In this document: positions 6,747-12,981 of the stretch, piece by piece
Layout: every line of letters starts with the position of its first letter
Position numbering within the stretch: position 1 is the first letter of the stretch
Source: JAYODW01 sp038116745
GTDB lineage: Bacteria; Pseudomonadota; Gammaproteobacteria; Ga0077536
DNA: 12,981 nt
NCBI GenBank assembly: GCA_038116745.1
Contig: JAYODW010000068.1
Location: 1 to 12,981, forward strand
Reading direction: 5' to 3'
The notes under the pieces: generated by a model
The model's input: only the letters and a program-made list of their open reading frames with translations
What the model was told of the DNA's origin: nothing
Databases searched by the model: none
Made by a program: the position numbers and the translations under genes

Positions 6747-9692
6747 ATGTGCAAGAAAAATCTCGCAAACCGCTTCGCATTCGCCCTCCTCGCCACTGCA
6801 CTGCTGCTGCCCGTGGCGGGCTACGCCGCATCGGAGCGGGCCCGTCAGGCGCTCGAAGACAATCCCGCACTTCAGCACGCGCCGGACTCGGTGCTCGTTC
6901 GCTTCGCCGCGGGTACCAACGGCAACGAGCGTGCGGAGGCTATGCGCGCAGCCCACGCCAGCCACGCGCGAACCCTGATGGCCAGCGCCCGCCTTGAACA
7001 GCTCTATCTCAACGCGGGGCGCCCGGTAGAAGCCGCCCTGAACGCCCTCTCGCGCTTGCCGTTTGTCGAAATCGCTGAGGCTGACTTTGTCGTGCACGCG
7101 GTGACCAACGATCAGTTATACGGGCAGCTGTATGCCATCAAGAATACAGGCCAATACATCGTCGACACCTGGGGAACACCGGATGCCGACATGGACGTCG
7201 AGGAAGCCTGGAGCCTCTCCATCGGCGACCCGGGGCTCGTCATCGCGGTGATCGATGACGGGGTTGAGTACACCCACCCGGACATCAACGATCAGATGTG
7301 GGTCAACCCGGGCGAAGTCGTCGATGGCGTAGATAACGACGGTAACGGTTATGTCGACGATATTTTCGGCTACGACTTCTATAGCAACGACAGCGACCCG
7401 TATGACGACAACAACGAAAACACCGATCCGCCAGAGGGCGGACACGGCACGCATGTCGCAGGCACGATCTGCGCGGAGGGCAACAACAGCATCGGGATCG
7501 TGGGCGTGGTTCAGCAGTGCCGCATCATGGCGCTGCGCTTCCTTGGCCCGGATGGCAGCGGATTCACATCAGACGCCGTCAGCGCTGTGAACTATGCCGT
7601 CGGCAAAGGCGTCCGGCTCTCCAATAACAGCTGGGGCGGCGGTGGCCGTTCGGACGTGCTCTACTCAGCCATCCAGAGCGCCGGAAATCAGGGCCACCTG
7701 TTCCTGGCGGCGGCCGGTAACGGCGCATACGATCCCCGCATTAGAGACAACATTGGATTCAGTACCGACACGACACCTCACTACCCAGCGAGCTATGACC
7801 TGCCGAATATTGTCTCGGTGGCAGCGACGGATAACCGGGACCAGCTCGCCAGTTTTTCGAATTTCGGCGTTGAAAGTGTCGACGTCGCCGCCCCCGGCGT
7901 CTGGATCCTGTCAACTGCCTGGGGTGGCTACTGGTATTTCAGCGGGACCTCCATGGCTACGCCCAATGTGACCGGCGTCGCCGCGCTGATCCTGAGCCAG
8001 AACCCGGGCTTCAGCTACGCGCAGGTACGCGATCGGCTGTTACAGACCGCGCGTCCGGTGCCGGGCTTGAGCGGCAAGGTTGCAACCGGTGGGGTGGTCA
8101 ATGCACTGGCAGCGCTCAGCGTCACGCCACCCGAGCCGCCACCCGCAGCGCCGTCGAACCTGGCCGCGCAGGCGACCGGAACCAACAGCATCACCCTGAC
8201 CTTCTCTGATAACGCCAGCGATGAAGACGGCTTCAAGGTCTATCGCTCTGCGGCGGGCGCCGACTTTTCCCTGCTGACCACGCTGAGCGCCGACACAACC
8301 GCCCACACCGACGAAGGTTTGAGCGCCGGCACGACCTACACCTACGAGGTGACGGCGTTCAACACGGCGGGCGAGTCCGCTGCCTCCAACACGGCCACGG
8401 CTACGACCGACACAGAGCCCGTTACGCTTCCCTCAGCCCCATCTGCCCTCACGGCACAGGCAACGAGTTTCGACACCGTGGTTCTCAACTTCACGGACAA
8501 CGCAGACAACGAAGACGGCTTCGAGATCTTCCGTTCAGTGGCCGGCGCGGCGTTCAGCGTTCTCACCACTCTCGACGCCGACGTGACCAGCTTTGCAGAC
8601 AGCGGCCTCGAAGCCGAAACGGCATACGCCTATCGCGTTCTGGCTTTCAACGCAGCGGGCGATTCCGCGACCTCCAACCAGGCGACGGCCACAACGCCGG
8701 CAGCGCCCTCGTCAGAGCAGGTCGTCGCTCTGAGTGACCAGCCTGTTGCGGGAACGGTTTCCGGCAGCGTGGTCGCGACCTATACCGACGACGGCGTGAC
8801 GCAATCGATTACTGAAATCGAGTCCGGCGGCCGACCGAATCGGCGGCACAGCTACCTCGAGCACCGCTGGGTGTTCTCGCTTCCACCGTCCACTGGCGCG
8901 ACTGTCCATGCCAACGCCTGGTCGAACGCGGCCGAGTCTTCGGAAGGTTTCGAATTCAGCTATTCGTTGAATGGCAGCAGCTACGTGAGCATGTTCACCC
9001 TGGCCGGAGGGAACGAAAACTCGGCTTCAACTTACCTGCTGCCCCCAGGCGCCGCAGGCACGCTCACTATCCGCGTCACTGACACGGATCAGACCCAGGG
9101 CGCCTCCGTGCTCGACACCGTGTACCTCGACCACCTCTACGTCGAGGCGGCGTTCGAACAGGTCGACCCGCCGGTAGCGCCCGGCACCCCGATTGTGCTG
9201 AGCTCTGTACCCGGCGCCATTCAAATCGGCTGGGCGGACAACGCGACGGATGAGTCAGGGTATGAGGTCGAACGCGCCGACGCGGGCGGTCAGTTCGCGG
9301 TAATCGCTAATCTCGGCGCTGACAGCACCGATTTTCTGGATGACACGGTCGCCTCCGCCACGGCGTATCGCTACCGCGTGCGGGCGGTCAACGTCGGCGG
9401 CTATTCCGACTACTCGGGGGAATTGGCGGTCACCAGCGAAACCATCGTGATGCCCGACATCGTGCTCCAGGCCTCGGGCTATAAGATCAAGGGCCTCCAG
9501 AACGTCGACCTTTCGTGGTCAGGCGCAACGGGCAATGTTGATATCACGCGTAACGGCCAAACCATCGCGTCTGGAGTCAGCGCCAGCAGTTACTCGGATA
9601 CCGATATCAGCAAGGGTGGCGCCGTCTACGACTACCAGGTGTGCCCGGCAGCCGGGGGCGACTGCTCGAATATCGTGACTGTCGTTTTCTAA
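6747..9692 (+). CDS. Secreted subtilisin-like (S8) serine protease with fibronectin type III repeats
   Basis: The protein has 981 residues from ATG 6747. It has a signal peptide (about 1-28, ending GYAA), then an inhibitor-like propeptide (about 35-115). The S8 domain has the catalytic triad Asp170 (VIDDGV), His233 (GHGTHVAG) and Ser402 (GTSMATP), with Asn325 (AAAGN) for the oxyanion hole. An acidic insert between Asp and His (NDGNGYVDD) is typical of calcium-binding S8 proteases. Next come two similar fibronectin type III domains (about 469-555 and 565-650), an unnamed beta domain (about 658-802), a third fibronectin type III domain (about 809-898) and a C-terminal Ig-like module (902-981) with a Cys pair. 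The accessory domains probably bind substrate or assist secretion. ATG 6747 follows GGTGA at good spacing; GTG 6666, preceded by AAGGA, would add a 27-residue leader. It is probably extracellular. Confidence 0.92.
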   Translation: MCKKNLANRFAFALLATALLLPVAGYAASERARQALEDNPALQHAPDSVLVRFAAGTNGNERAEAMRAAHASHARTLMASARLEQLYLNAGRPVEAALNALSRLPFVEIAEADFVVHAVTNDQLYGQLYAIKNTGQYIVDTWGTPDADMDVEEAWSLSIGDPGLVIAVIDDGVEYTHPDINDQMWVNPGEVVDGVDNDGNGYVDDIFGYDFYSNDSDPYDDNNENTDPPEGGHGTHVAGTICAEGNNSIGIVGVVQQCRIMALRFLGPDGSGFTSDAVSAVNYAVGKGVRLSNNSWGGGGRSDVLYSAIQSAGNQGHLFLAAAGNGAYDPRIRDNIGFSTDTTPHYPASYDLPNIVSVAATDNRDQLASFSNFGVESVDVAAPGVWILSTAWGGYWYFSGTSMATPNVTGVAALILSQNPGFSYAQVRDRLLQTARPVPGLSGKVATGGVVNALAALSVTPPEPPPAAPSNLAAQATGTNSITLTFSDNASDEDGFKVYRSAAGADFSLLTTLSADTTAHTDEGLSAGTTYTYEVTAFNTAGESAASNTATATTDTEPVTLPSAPSALTAQATSFDTVVLNFTDNADNEDGFEIFRSVAGAAFSVLTTLDADVTSFADSGLEAETAYAYRVLAFNAAGDSATSNQATATTPAAPSSEQVVALSDQPVAGTVSGSVVATYTDDGVTQSITEIESGGRPNRRHSYLEHRWVFSLPPSTGATVHANAWSNAAESSEGFEFSYSLNGSSYVSMFTLAGGNENSASTYLLPPGAAGTLTIRVTDTDQTQGASVLDTVYLDHLYVEAAFEQVDPPVAPGTPIVLSSVPGAIQIGWADNATDESGYEVERADAGGQFAVIANLGADSTDFLDDTVASATAYRYRVRAVNVGGYSDYSGELAVTSETIVMPDIVLQASGYKIKGLQNVDLSWSGATGNVDITRNGQTIASGVSASSYSDTDISKGGAVYDYQVCPAAGGDCSNIVTVVF

Positions 9693-9701
9693 ACCGCCCT
9701 G

Positions 9702-9739
9702 CCAGACACGGAGGCAGGTCTGACGCCTCCGTGTCGTGG
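9702..9739 (+). terminator. Long hairpin just after the protease gene
   Basis: GACACGGAGGC (9705-9715) pairs perfectly with GCCTCCGTGTC (9725-9735) around a nine-base loop. CCA/TGG can extend the stem past a one-base bulge. It begins 10-13 bases after the protease stop, where a terminator is expected. No T run follows, so it may act with Rho or as a 3' end stabiliser. Confidence 0.6.
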
Positions 9740-9752
9740 CCCCCGCCTCAGG

Positions 9753-9781
9753 CGTGGTCCGAACACGCTGAGCGGACCGCG
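9753..9781 (+). terminator. Second hairpin after the protease gene
   Basis: CGTGGTCCG (9753-9761) pairs with CGGACCGCG (9773-9781) with one G-T pair and an 11-base loop. It follows the first hairpin closely and could be a second part of the same end signal. There is no T run. Confidence 0.35.
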
Positions 9782-9854
9782 TTCCTGTGACCGCCCAACC
9801 GGCACGCGGCCCGCAAGGCCCTGCCGCTCAGATCGCCAGCCGACTTGTCCTCAG

Positions 9855-9880
9855 CAGGCCCGCTCGAAACAATGGGCCTG
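9855..9880 (+). promoter_or_regulatory. Hairpin in the leader of the peptide deformylase gene
   Basis: CAGGCCC (9855-9861) and GGGCCTG (9874-9880) form a perfect seven-pair stem with a 12-base loop, extendable by a G-T and an A-T pair. It ends 12 bases before the AGGA ribosome site (9893-9896) of the deformylase. It could shape translation of that gene or end transcription from upstream; nothing in the sequence decides this. Confidence 0.35.
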
Positions 9881-9905
9881 TTGATGTGAAACAGGAATAA
9901 CACCC

Positions 9906-10463
9906 ATGACCATCCGCAAAGTCGCGCGCCTCGGCCATCCGGTGCTGCGCCAGCCGACCCGCGAAGTCACGCGCGAAGAAATCGCGTCGCCGGAGATGCG
10001 CAGGCTGGTCGAGGACATGGTGGAAACCATGCACGAATACGGCGGTGTGGGCCTCGCGGCACCCCAGGTTCATGAGTCGCTGCGCCTGGCCGTGATCGAA
10101 TTTGACGCCGGCGGCAATCGTTACGATAACGCTGCCAGCCAGTCGCTGCTGGTGCTGTGGAACGCGCATGTAGACGTGCTCGATCCCACGCCATCAGGCT
10201 TCTGGGAAGGATGTCTCTCCGTGCCGGGCATGCGCGGCTACGTCGAGCGGCCGCGTCAGATCCGGGTGCGCTATCTCGATGCGACGGGCGAACCCCGGTC
10301 GCTGGTCGCCGATGGCTTTCTTGCCACGGTTTTTCAGCACGAACTCGACCATCTCGATGGGGTGCTCTACGTCGACAAGATTGCAGATCCGGAAAAGTTT
10401 GCGTTCGCTGAAGAGTTCACCCGCTATCACCTCGCGCCTAGCGAGAGCCCACCTCCGGAGTAA
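9906..10463 (+). CDS. def: Peptide deformylase
   Basis: This cytosolic metalloenzyme removes the formyl group from the initiator methionine of new proteins. All three family motifs are present: GVGLAAPQ (47-54), EGCLSVPG (101-108) and QHELDHLDG (144-152). The metal ligands are C103, H145 and H149, with E146 as the catalytic acid/base. The length of 185 residues is normal. The usual 'INP' before motif II is replaced by WNA (85-87), with a longer ...DVLDPTPSGFW stretch; this is seen in divergent or secondary deformylases and suggests it may not be the only copy. AGGA lies nine bases before the ATG. Unlike the classic arrangement, the following gene is not methionyl-tRNA formyltransferase (fmt) but a cytochrome, 122 bases downstream, so the gene probably stands alone. 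Confidence 0.93.
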   Translation: MTIRKVARLGHPVLRQPTREVTREEIASPEMRRLVEDMVETMHEYGGVGLAAPQVHESLRLAVIEFDAGGNRYDNAASQSLLVLWNAHVDVLDPTPSGFWEGCLSVPGMRGYVERPRQIRVRYLDATGEPRSLVADGFLATVFQHELDHLDGVLYVDKIADPEKFAFAEEFTRYHLAPSESPPPE

Positions 10464-10585
10464 CATTGCCTTTGTTTGACCTCGTCGAGTGAGTGGCATG
10501 GAGAATCAGGCTGTGCCGAGCGTTGGCCCTAAAGGCTCGCAGACCAACAGGGTCATCTGAGTCCTCACGCAACGGAAACTGAAGA

Positions 10586-11470
10586 ATGCATCGACGACCC
10601 GCCCGGAACTGCCTGGTTCTATTTTTCGGTCTGGCCTGCTGCGGGATCGCAGGGCACGTCACCGCCAGTCCCGACAACGCCGCATCCCGTCACGTCCCGC
10701 AGACGGCCGCGGCGGAAACGCAAGCCGACACCTACATCATCACCGGACGGGAATGGGCGGACGGCGCGGGAGCTTCCGAGGCAGCGCAACTGGGGCGCCT
10801 GCTTATTCTGGAGACGGCGGCGCGGATGCCCGACCACACCGGCAATGCGCTCAACTGCGCTCACTGTCACCAGGAGGCGGGCACGAAACCCGGCGCGGCG
10901 CCATTTGCCGGCGTGACCCGCAGGTTCCCCATGTACCGCGCCCGCATTGGACGGGAGCAGACAATCGAAGAGCGAATTCAGGACTGTTTTGAACGCAGCC
11001 TCGCCGGCACAGCGCCGGACGCCGACAGTACAGAAGTCAAAGCCATGGTTGCGTACATGACGCACCTGTCGCGCGACGTCCCGCCCGGCGCGAAGCTCGT
11101 CGGCCGCGGTATTCCGCGACTCGCGCCACCGCAGGAATCGCCCGACTTGGTGCGGGGAGAAGCGCTCTACCAGGCGAAATGCGTGGCCTGTCATATGACA
11201 AACGGCGGCGGACTGAAGGCACCTAACGGGACCGTGATCTTTCCCGCTCTGTGGGGCGATGATGCGTTCAATATTGCCGCCGGGATGGCGCGCCTGAATA
11301 CCGCGGCAGGATTTATCAAAACCAACATGCCGAAAGGACTCGAAGGCACGCTGAGCGATCAAGAGGCCTACGATCTCGCCCTGTATGTCACGCGACAGGC
11401 GCGCCGGGACTTCGCCCGCAAGCACCTCGACTGGCCGCAGGGCGGACGGCCCGAGGATGCGCGGTACTAG
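10586..11470 (+). CDS. tsdA: Dihaem cytochrome c, thiosulfate dehydrogenase (TsdA)-like
   Basis: The protein is a 294-residue exported cytochrome. A signal peptide ends near residue 27 (HVTA-S), so it acts in the periplasm. It has two haem-binding motifs, CAHCH (91-95) and CVACH (199-203). The block GNALNCAHCHQEAGTKP, the RFPMYRARIG stretch and DCFERSLAG strongly resemble TsdA, which oxidises two thiosulfates to tetrathionate. In TsdA the Cys of CFERS (C134 here) is the unusual axial ligand of the catalytic haem. M234 and M248 (NMPKG) are candidate ligands of the second haem. The C-terminal LSDQEAYDLALYV block also fits. No partner cytochrome (TsdB) is adjacent, so the electron acceptor is unknown. 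Other dihaem cytochromes of this fold cannot be excluded. Confidence 0.82.
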   Translation: MHRRPARNCLVLFFGLACCGIAGHVTASPDNAASRHVPQTAAAETQADTYIITGREWADGAGASEAAQLGRLLILETAARMPDHTGNALNCAHCHQEAGTKPGAAPFAGVTRRFPMYRARIGREQTIEERIQDCFERSLAGTAPDADSTEVKAMVAYMTHLSRDVPPGAKLVGRGIPRLAPPQESPDLVRGEALYQAKCVACHMTNGGGLKAPNGTVIFPALWGDDAFNIAAGMARLNTAAGFIKTNMPKGLEGTLSDQEAYDLALYVTRQARRDFARKHLDWPQGGRPEDARY

Positions 11471-11587
11471 CGGTGCTGCCGTTGTTGCCATTGTGGAACG
11501 ACCTTTACCAGCCCGCCGGACTTCGGAGCGTCCCGTCATGACTGGATCAGATATGCACTATGCGGCACTTTCCCCGGACTTCGAGTC

Positions 11588-12328
11588 GTGATGGTCGGAC
11601 TCGAGCAAGGACCCCTGTCCGATGCTGAGCTCGACGAACTGGAGCAGTTTCTGCTTGACGCGGAAGGCATCGACGACTCGATGGGCCTTTCCACTATCGA
11701 CGGCTTCCTGACGGCGATCGTCAGCGGCCCGCGTACGATCATGCCGAGCGAATGGCTCCCATGGGTATGGGATGCGGAGCATGGAGAAAGGTCTCCTGTA
11801 TTCGCGAACCAGAAAGAAGCGCAACGCGTCCTGGAACTACTCATGCGCCACATGAACGGCATCGCGCGGACGCTGCTCGACGCCCCGGATCAGTTCGAAC
11901 CCCTGATCGAAGAGCATCTGCACGAAGATGATCGGATCCCGGTGATCGACGACTGGTGCTCAGGGTATGTAGCGGGCATGTCGCTGGACCCGGACGGCTG
12001 GCAACCTGTGATCAAGAGCCACCCCGAGTGGCTTTCGACCATCCTCCTGTACGGGACAGAGGCCGGGTGGAAATTGCAGGAGGAGGCGGAACTGTCGCTG
12101 GAAGCGCATAAGGCACTTGCCGCTGGACTCGCCGATGCGGCCTGTACCGCTCATGCGTTCTTCCTGGCGCAGCGTCGCCAGGACGCCGCTGCGGGGAGCC
12201 CGCCGGAGACTATGCGCAATAACCCCCCGATACGCAGGGGCACAAAAGTGGGCAGGAATGAAGCCTGCCCCTGCGGTTCAGGCCGGAAATACAAGCACTG
12301 TCACGGCAAACCGAATCAGCTGCATTGA
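11588..12328 (+). CDS. UPF0149 (YecA-like) protein with C-terminal SEC-C metal-binding motif
   Basis: The protein has 246 residues. The N-terminal part (about 10-190) matches the UPF0149/YecA helical fold: LSDAELDELEQFL, then SMGLSTIDGFLTAIVSGP, a WLPWVW segment and DWCSGYVAGMSL. After a variable linker, the C-terminus has a complete SEC-C motif, VGRNEACPCGSGRKYKHCHG, with ligands C227, C229, C238 and H239. In SecA and many small proteins this motif binds zinc and contacts the ribosome or the protein-handling machinery. The exact role of this family is not established. GTG 11588 is followed directly by ATG 11591, and either could start it; there is no clear ribosome site, only GAG at 11583-11585. 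It lies about 120 bases after the cytochrome, in the same direction. Confidence 0.85.
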   Translation: MMVGLEQGPLSDAELDELEQFLLDAEGIDDSMGLSTIDGFLTAIVSGPRTIMPSEWLPWVWDAEHGERSPVFANQKEAQRVLELLMRHMNGIARTLLDAPDQFEPLIEEHLHEDDRIPVIDDWCSGYVAGMSLDPDGWQPVIKSHPEWLSTILLYGTEAGWKLQEEAELSLEAHKALAAGLADAACTAHAFFLAQRRQDAAAGSPPETMRNNPPIRRGTKVGRNEACPCGSGRKYKHCHGKPNQLH

Positions 12329-12361
12329 AGCAGGGCACAAAAGCCGCCAGCGGCAGGGCAC
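12234..12361 (+). repeat. Three short direct copies of GCAGGG(G)CAC
   Basis: GCAGGGGCACAAAAG occurs at 12234-12248 inside the SEC-C gene, and GCAGGGCACAAAAG, one G shorter, at 12330-12343 just beyond its stop. The core GCAGGGCAC occurs again at 12353-12361. This may be chance or a small local duplication; no function is suggested. Confidence 0.35.
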
Positions 12362-12480
12362 GCGACGGGGTCAGCAGCGGGCTGCTCCGACCCTGCGTCT
12401 GCTGCAGATCACCCACCCGGCGGTCTGCCGTCTGTAAACTGCAATTCAGCTCCGTCGCATAAGCTTGACAAAAGGTCGCC

Positions 12481-12825
12481 GTGAAGATCACCGAAACCAG
12501 GGCCCCTGGATATCTCGTCATCACGCTGAACGGCAGGCTGGACAGCGCCACAGCACCACTGCTCGGCCCACGGCTGGACGCGCTGATCAACGAAGGTGAA
12601 ACCACCTTCATTGTTGACTGCGCAGACCTTCATTACCTGAGTAGCGCCGGCTTGCGGACCCTGCTGCAGGCCACCCGTCAGCTCGGTACGAAAGGCGGCC
12701 GCATTACCCTCGCTGCACCCCGGCCTCATGTGCTGGAGGTCATCGAGCTGAGTGGCATGACGTCAGTCCTGCCGAATTTCGCCGACCTTGAAGCAGCTAT
12801 CGCCGCCCTGCCCCCCGCCTCATGA
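12481..12825 (+). CDS. STAS-domain anti-sigma-factor antagonist
   Basis: The protein is a 114-residue single STAS domain like SpoIIAA and RsbV. The core DCADLHYLSSAGLRTLL (46-62) holds S55, equivalent to the serine that is phosphorylated in SpoIIAA (DSSGL there, SSAGL here). The N-terminal strand-turn GYLVITLNGRLDSATAP is also typical. Such proteins bind an RsbW-type kinase when unphosphorylated and so free a sigma factor or other target. The GTG start has AAAGG five bases upstream. No RsbW gene is adjacent; the RsbW-like fusion at 4789-6267 lies 6 kb away on the other strand. The stop TGA overlaps the ATG of the next gene (ATGA), so the two are translationally coupled. The length is normal. 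Confidence 0.88.
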   Translation: MKITETRAPGYLVITLNGRLDSATAPLLGPRLDALINEGETTFIVDCADLHYLSSAGLRTLLQATRQLGTKGGRITLAAPRPHVLEVIELSGMTSVLPNFADLEAAIAALPPAS

Positions 12826-12981
12826 CCGTTCTCGCTGCCGCGACCCGTCTGTTGCGCTCAGTCTTGCCGCTGCTGCGCTGGTACCTGCTGACCGTGTCAT
12901 CCGGCATGGCGAACACCGGCAGTTTCATCGCCTGCGGGTGGTTTGTGAGTCACGTCACCGGTTTCGCCACCCTGACCGGGA
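12822..12981 (+). CDS. N-terminal part of a DUF1275 (YoaK-like) membrane protein, cut by the right edge
   Basis: Fifty-three residues are visible. After a basic start comes the hydrophobic stretch LLRWYLLTVSSGMANTGSFI and then the segment GWFVSHVTGFATLTG. The SHVTG block after a first membrane helix is the hallmark of the DUF1275/YoaK family of inner-membrane proteins, whose function is unknown. The ATG at 12822 overlaps the TGA of the STAS gene by four bases, so both are probably made from one message and may act in one pathway. The rest lies outside the window. Confidence 0.72.
   Translation, partial: MTVLAAATRLLRSVLPLLRWYLLTVSSGMANTGSFIACGWFVSHVTGFATLTG

Noticed and set aside
10619..11539. 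306-residue minus-strand open frame opposite the cytochrome gene
   Set aside because: It is exactly antisense to a gene with clear haem motifs, shows no family motif of its own and is the kind of long shadow frame that GC-rich DNA produces.
12465..12470. TTGACA as a -35 promoter box for the STAS gene
   Set aside because: It lies only 10 bases before the GTG start, leaving no room for a -10 box and transcription start.

Overview
The window is 12,981 bases of GC-rich, gene-dense bacterial DNA. It most resembles a gammaproteobacterium, probably marine or environmental. The pointers are a secreted S8 protease with fibronectin type III repeats and a C-terminal module common in marine Gammaproteobacteria, a TsdA-type dihaem cytochrome c, a DUF3142 protein and a UPF0149/SEC-C protein. 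This placement is inference. I see no rRNA, tRNA, CRISPR array, transposase or integrase.

Layout. (1) At 1-49 on the minus strand is the probable N-terminus of a serine/threonine protein kinase that runs off the left edge. (2) At 444-1451 on the minus strand is a radical SAM/SPASM enzyme in visibly AT-richer DNA. (3) At 1790-3938 on the plus strand is a large exported helical-repeat protein of unknown function. It appears broken: the expected start is ATA, and two single-base frame breaks fall in G5 and C5 runs. A DUF3142 protein follows in the same direction and overlaps its last codons. (4) At 4789-6267 on the minus strand is a fusion of a degenerate RsbW-like ATPase domain with an acetyltransferase domain. 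(5) At 6747-9692 on the plus strand is a secreted subtilisin-like protease with four accessory beta domains and a C-terminal module. (6) At 9906-12825 on the plus strand are peptide deformylase, a thiosulfate-dehydrogenase-like dihaem cytochrome, a UPF0149/SEC-C protein and a STAS anti-sigma-factor antagonist. The STAS stop codon overlaps the start of a DUF1275-type membrane protein that leaves the right edge.

How the genes relate. Two elements of a partner-switching system occur here, the ATPase/GNAT fusion and the STAS protein, but they lie 6 kb apart on opposite strands, so a direct link is only a hypothesis. The protease and the cytochrome are exported, and the broken gene and DUF3142 both begin with signal-like segments. 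I found no convincing wholly new system. The most unusual items are the three-lesion helical-repeat gene beside an intact DUF3142 gene, the ATPase/GNAT fusion lacking the N-box asparagine, and the AT-richer radical SAM gene.
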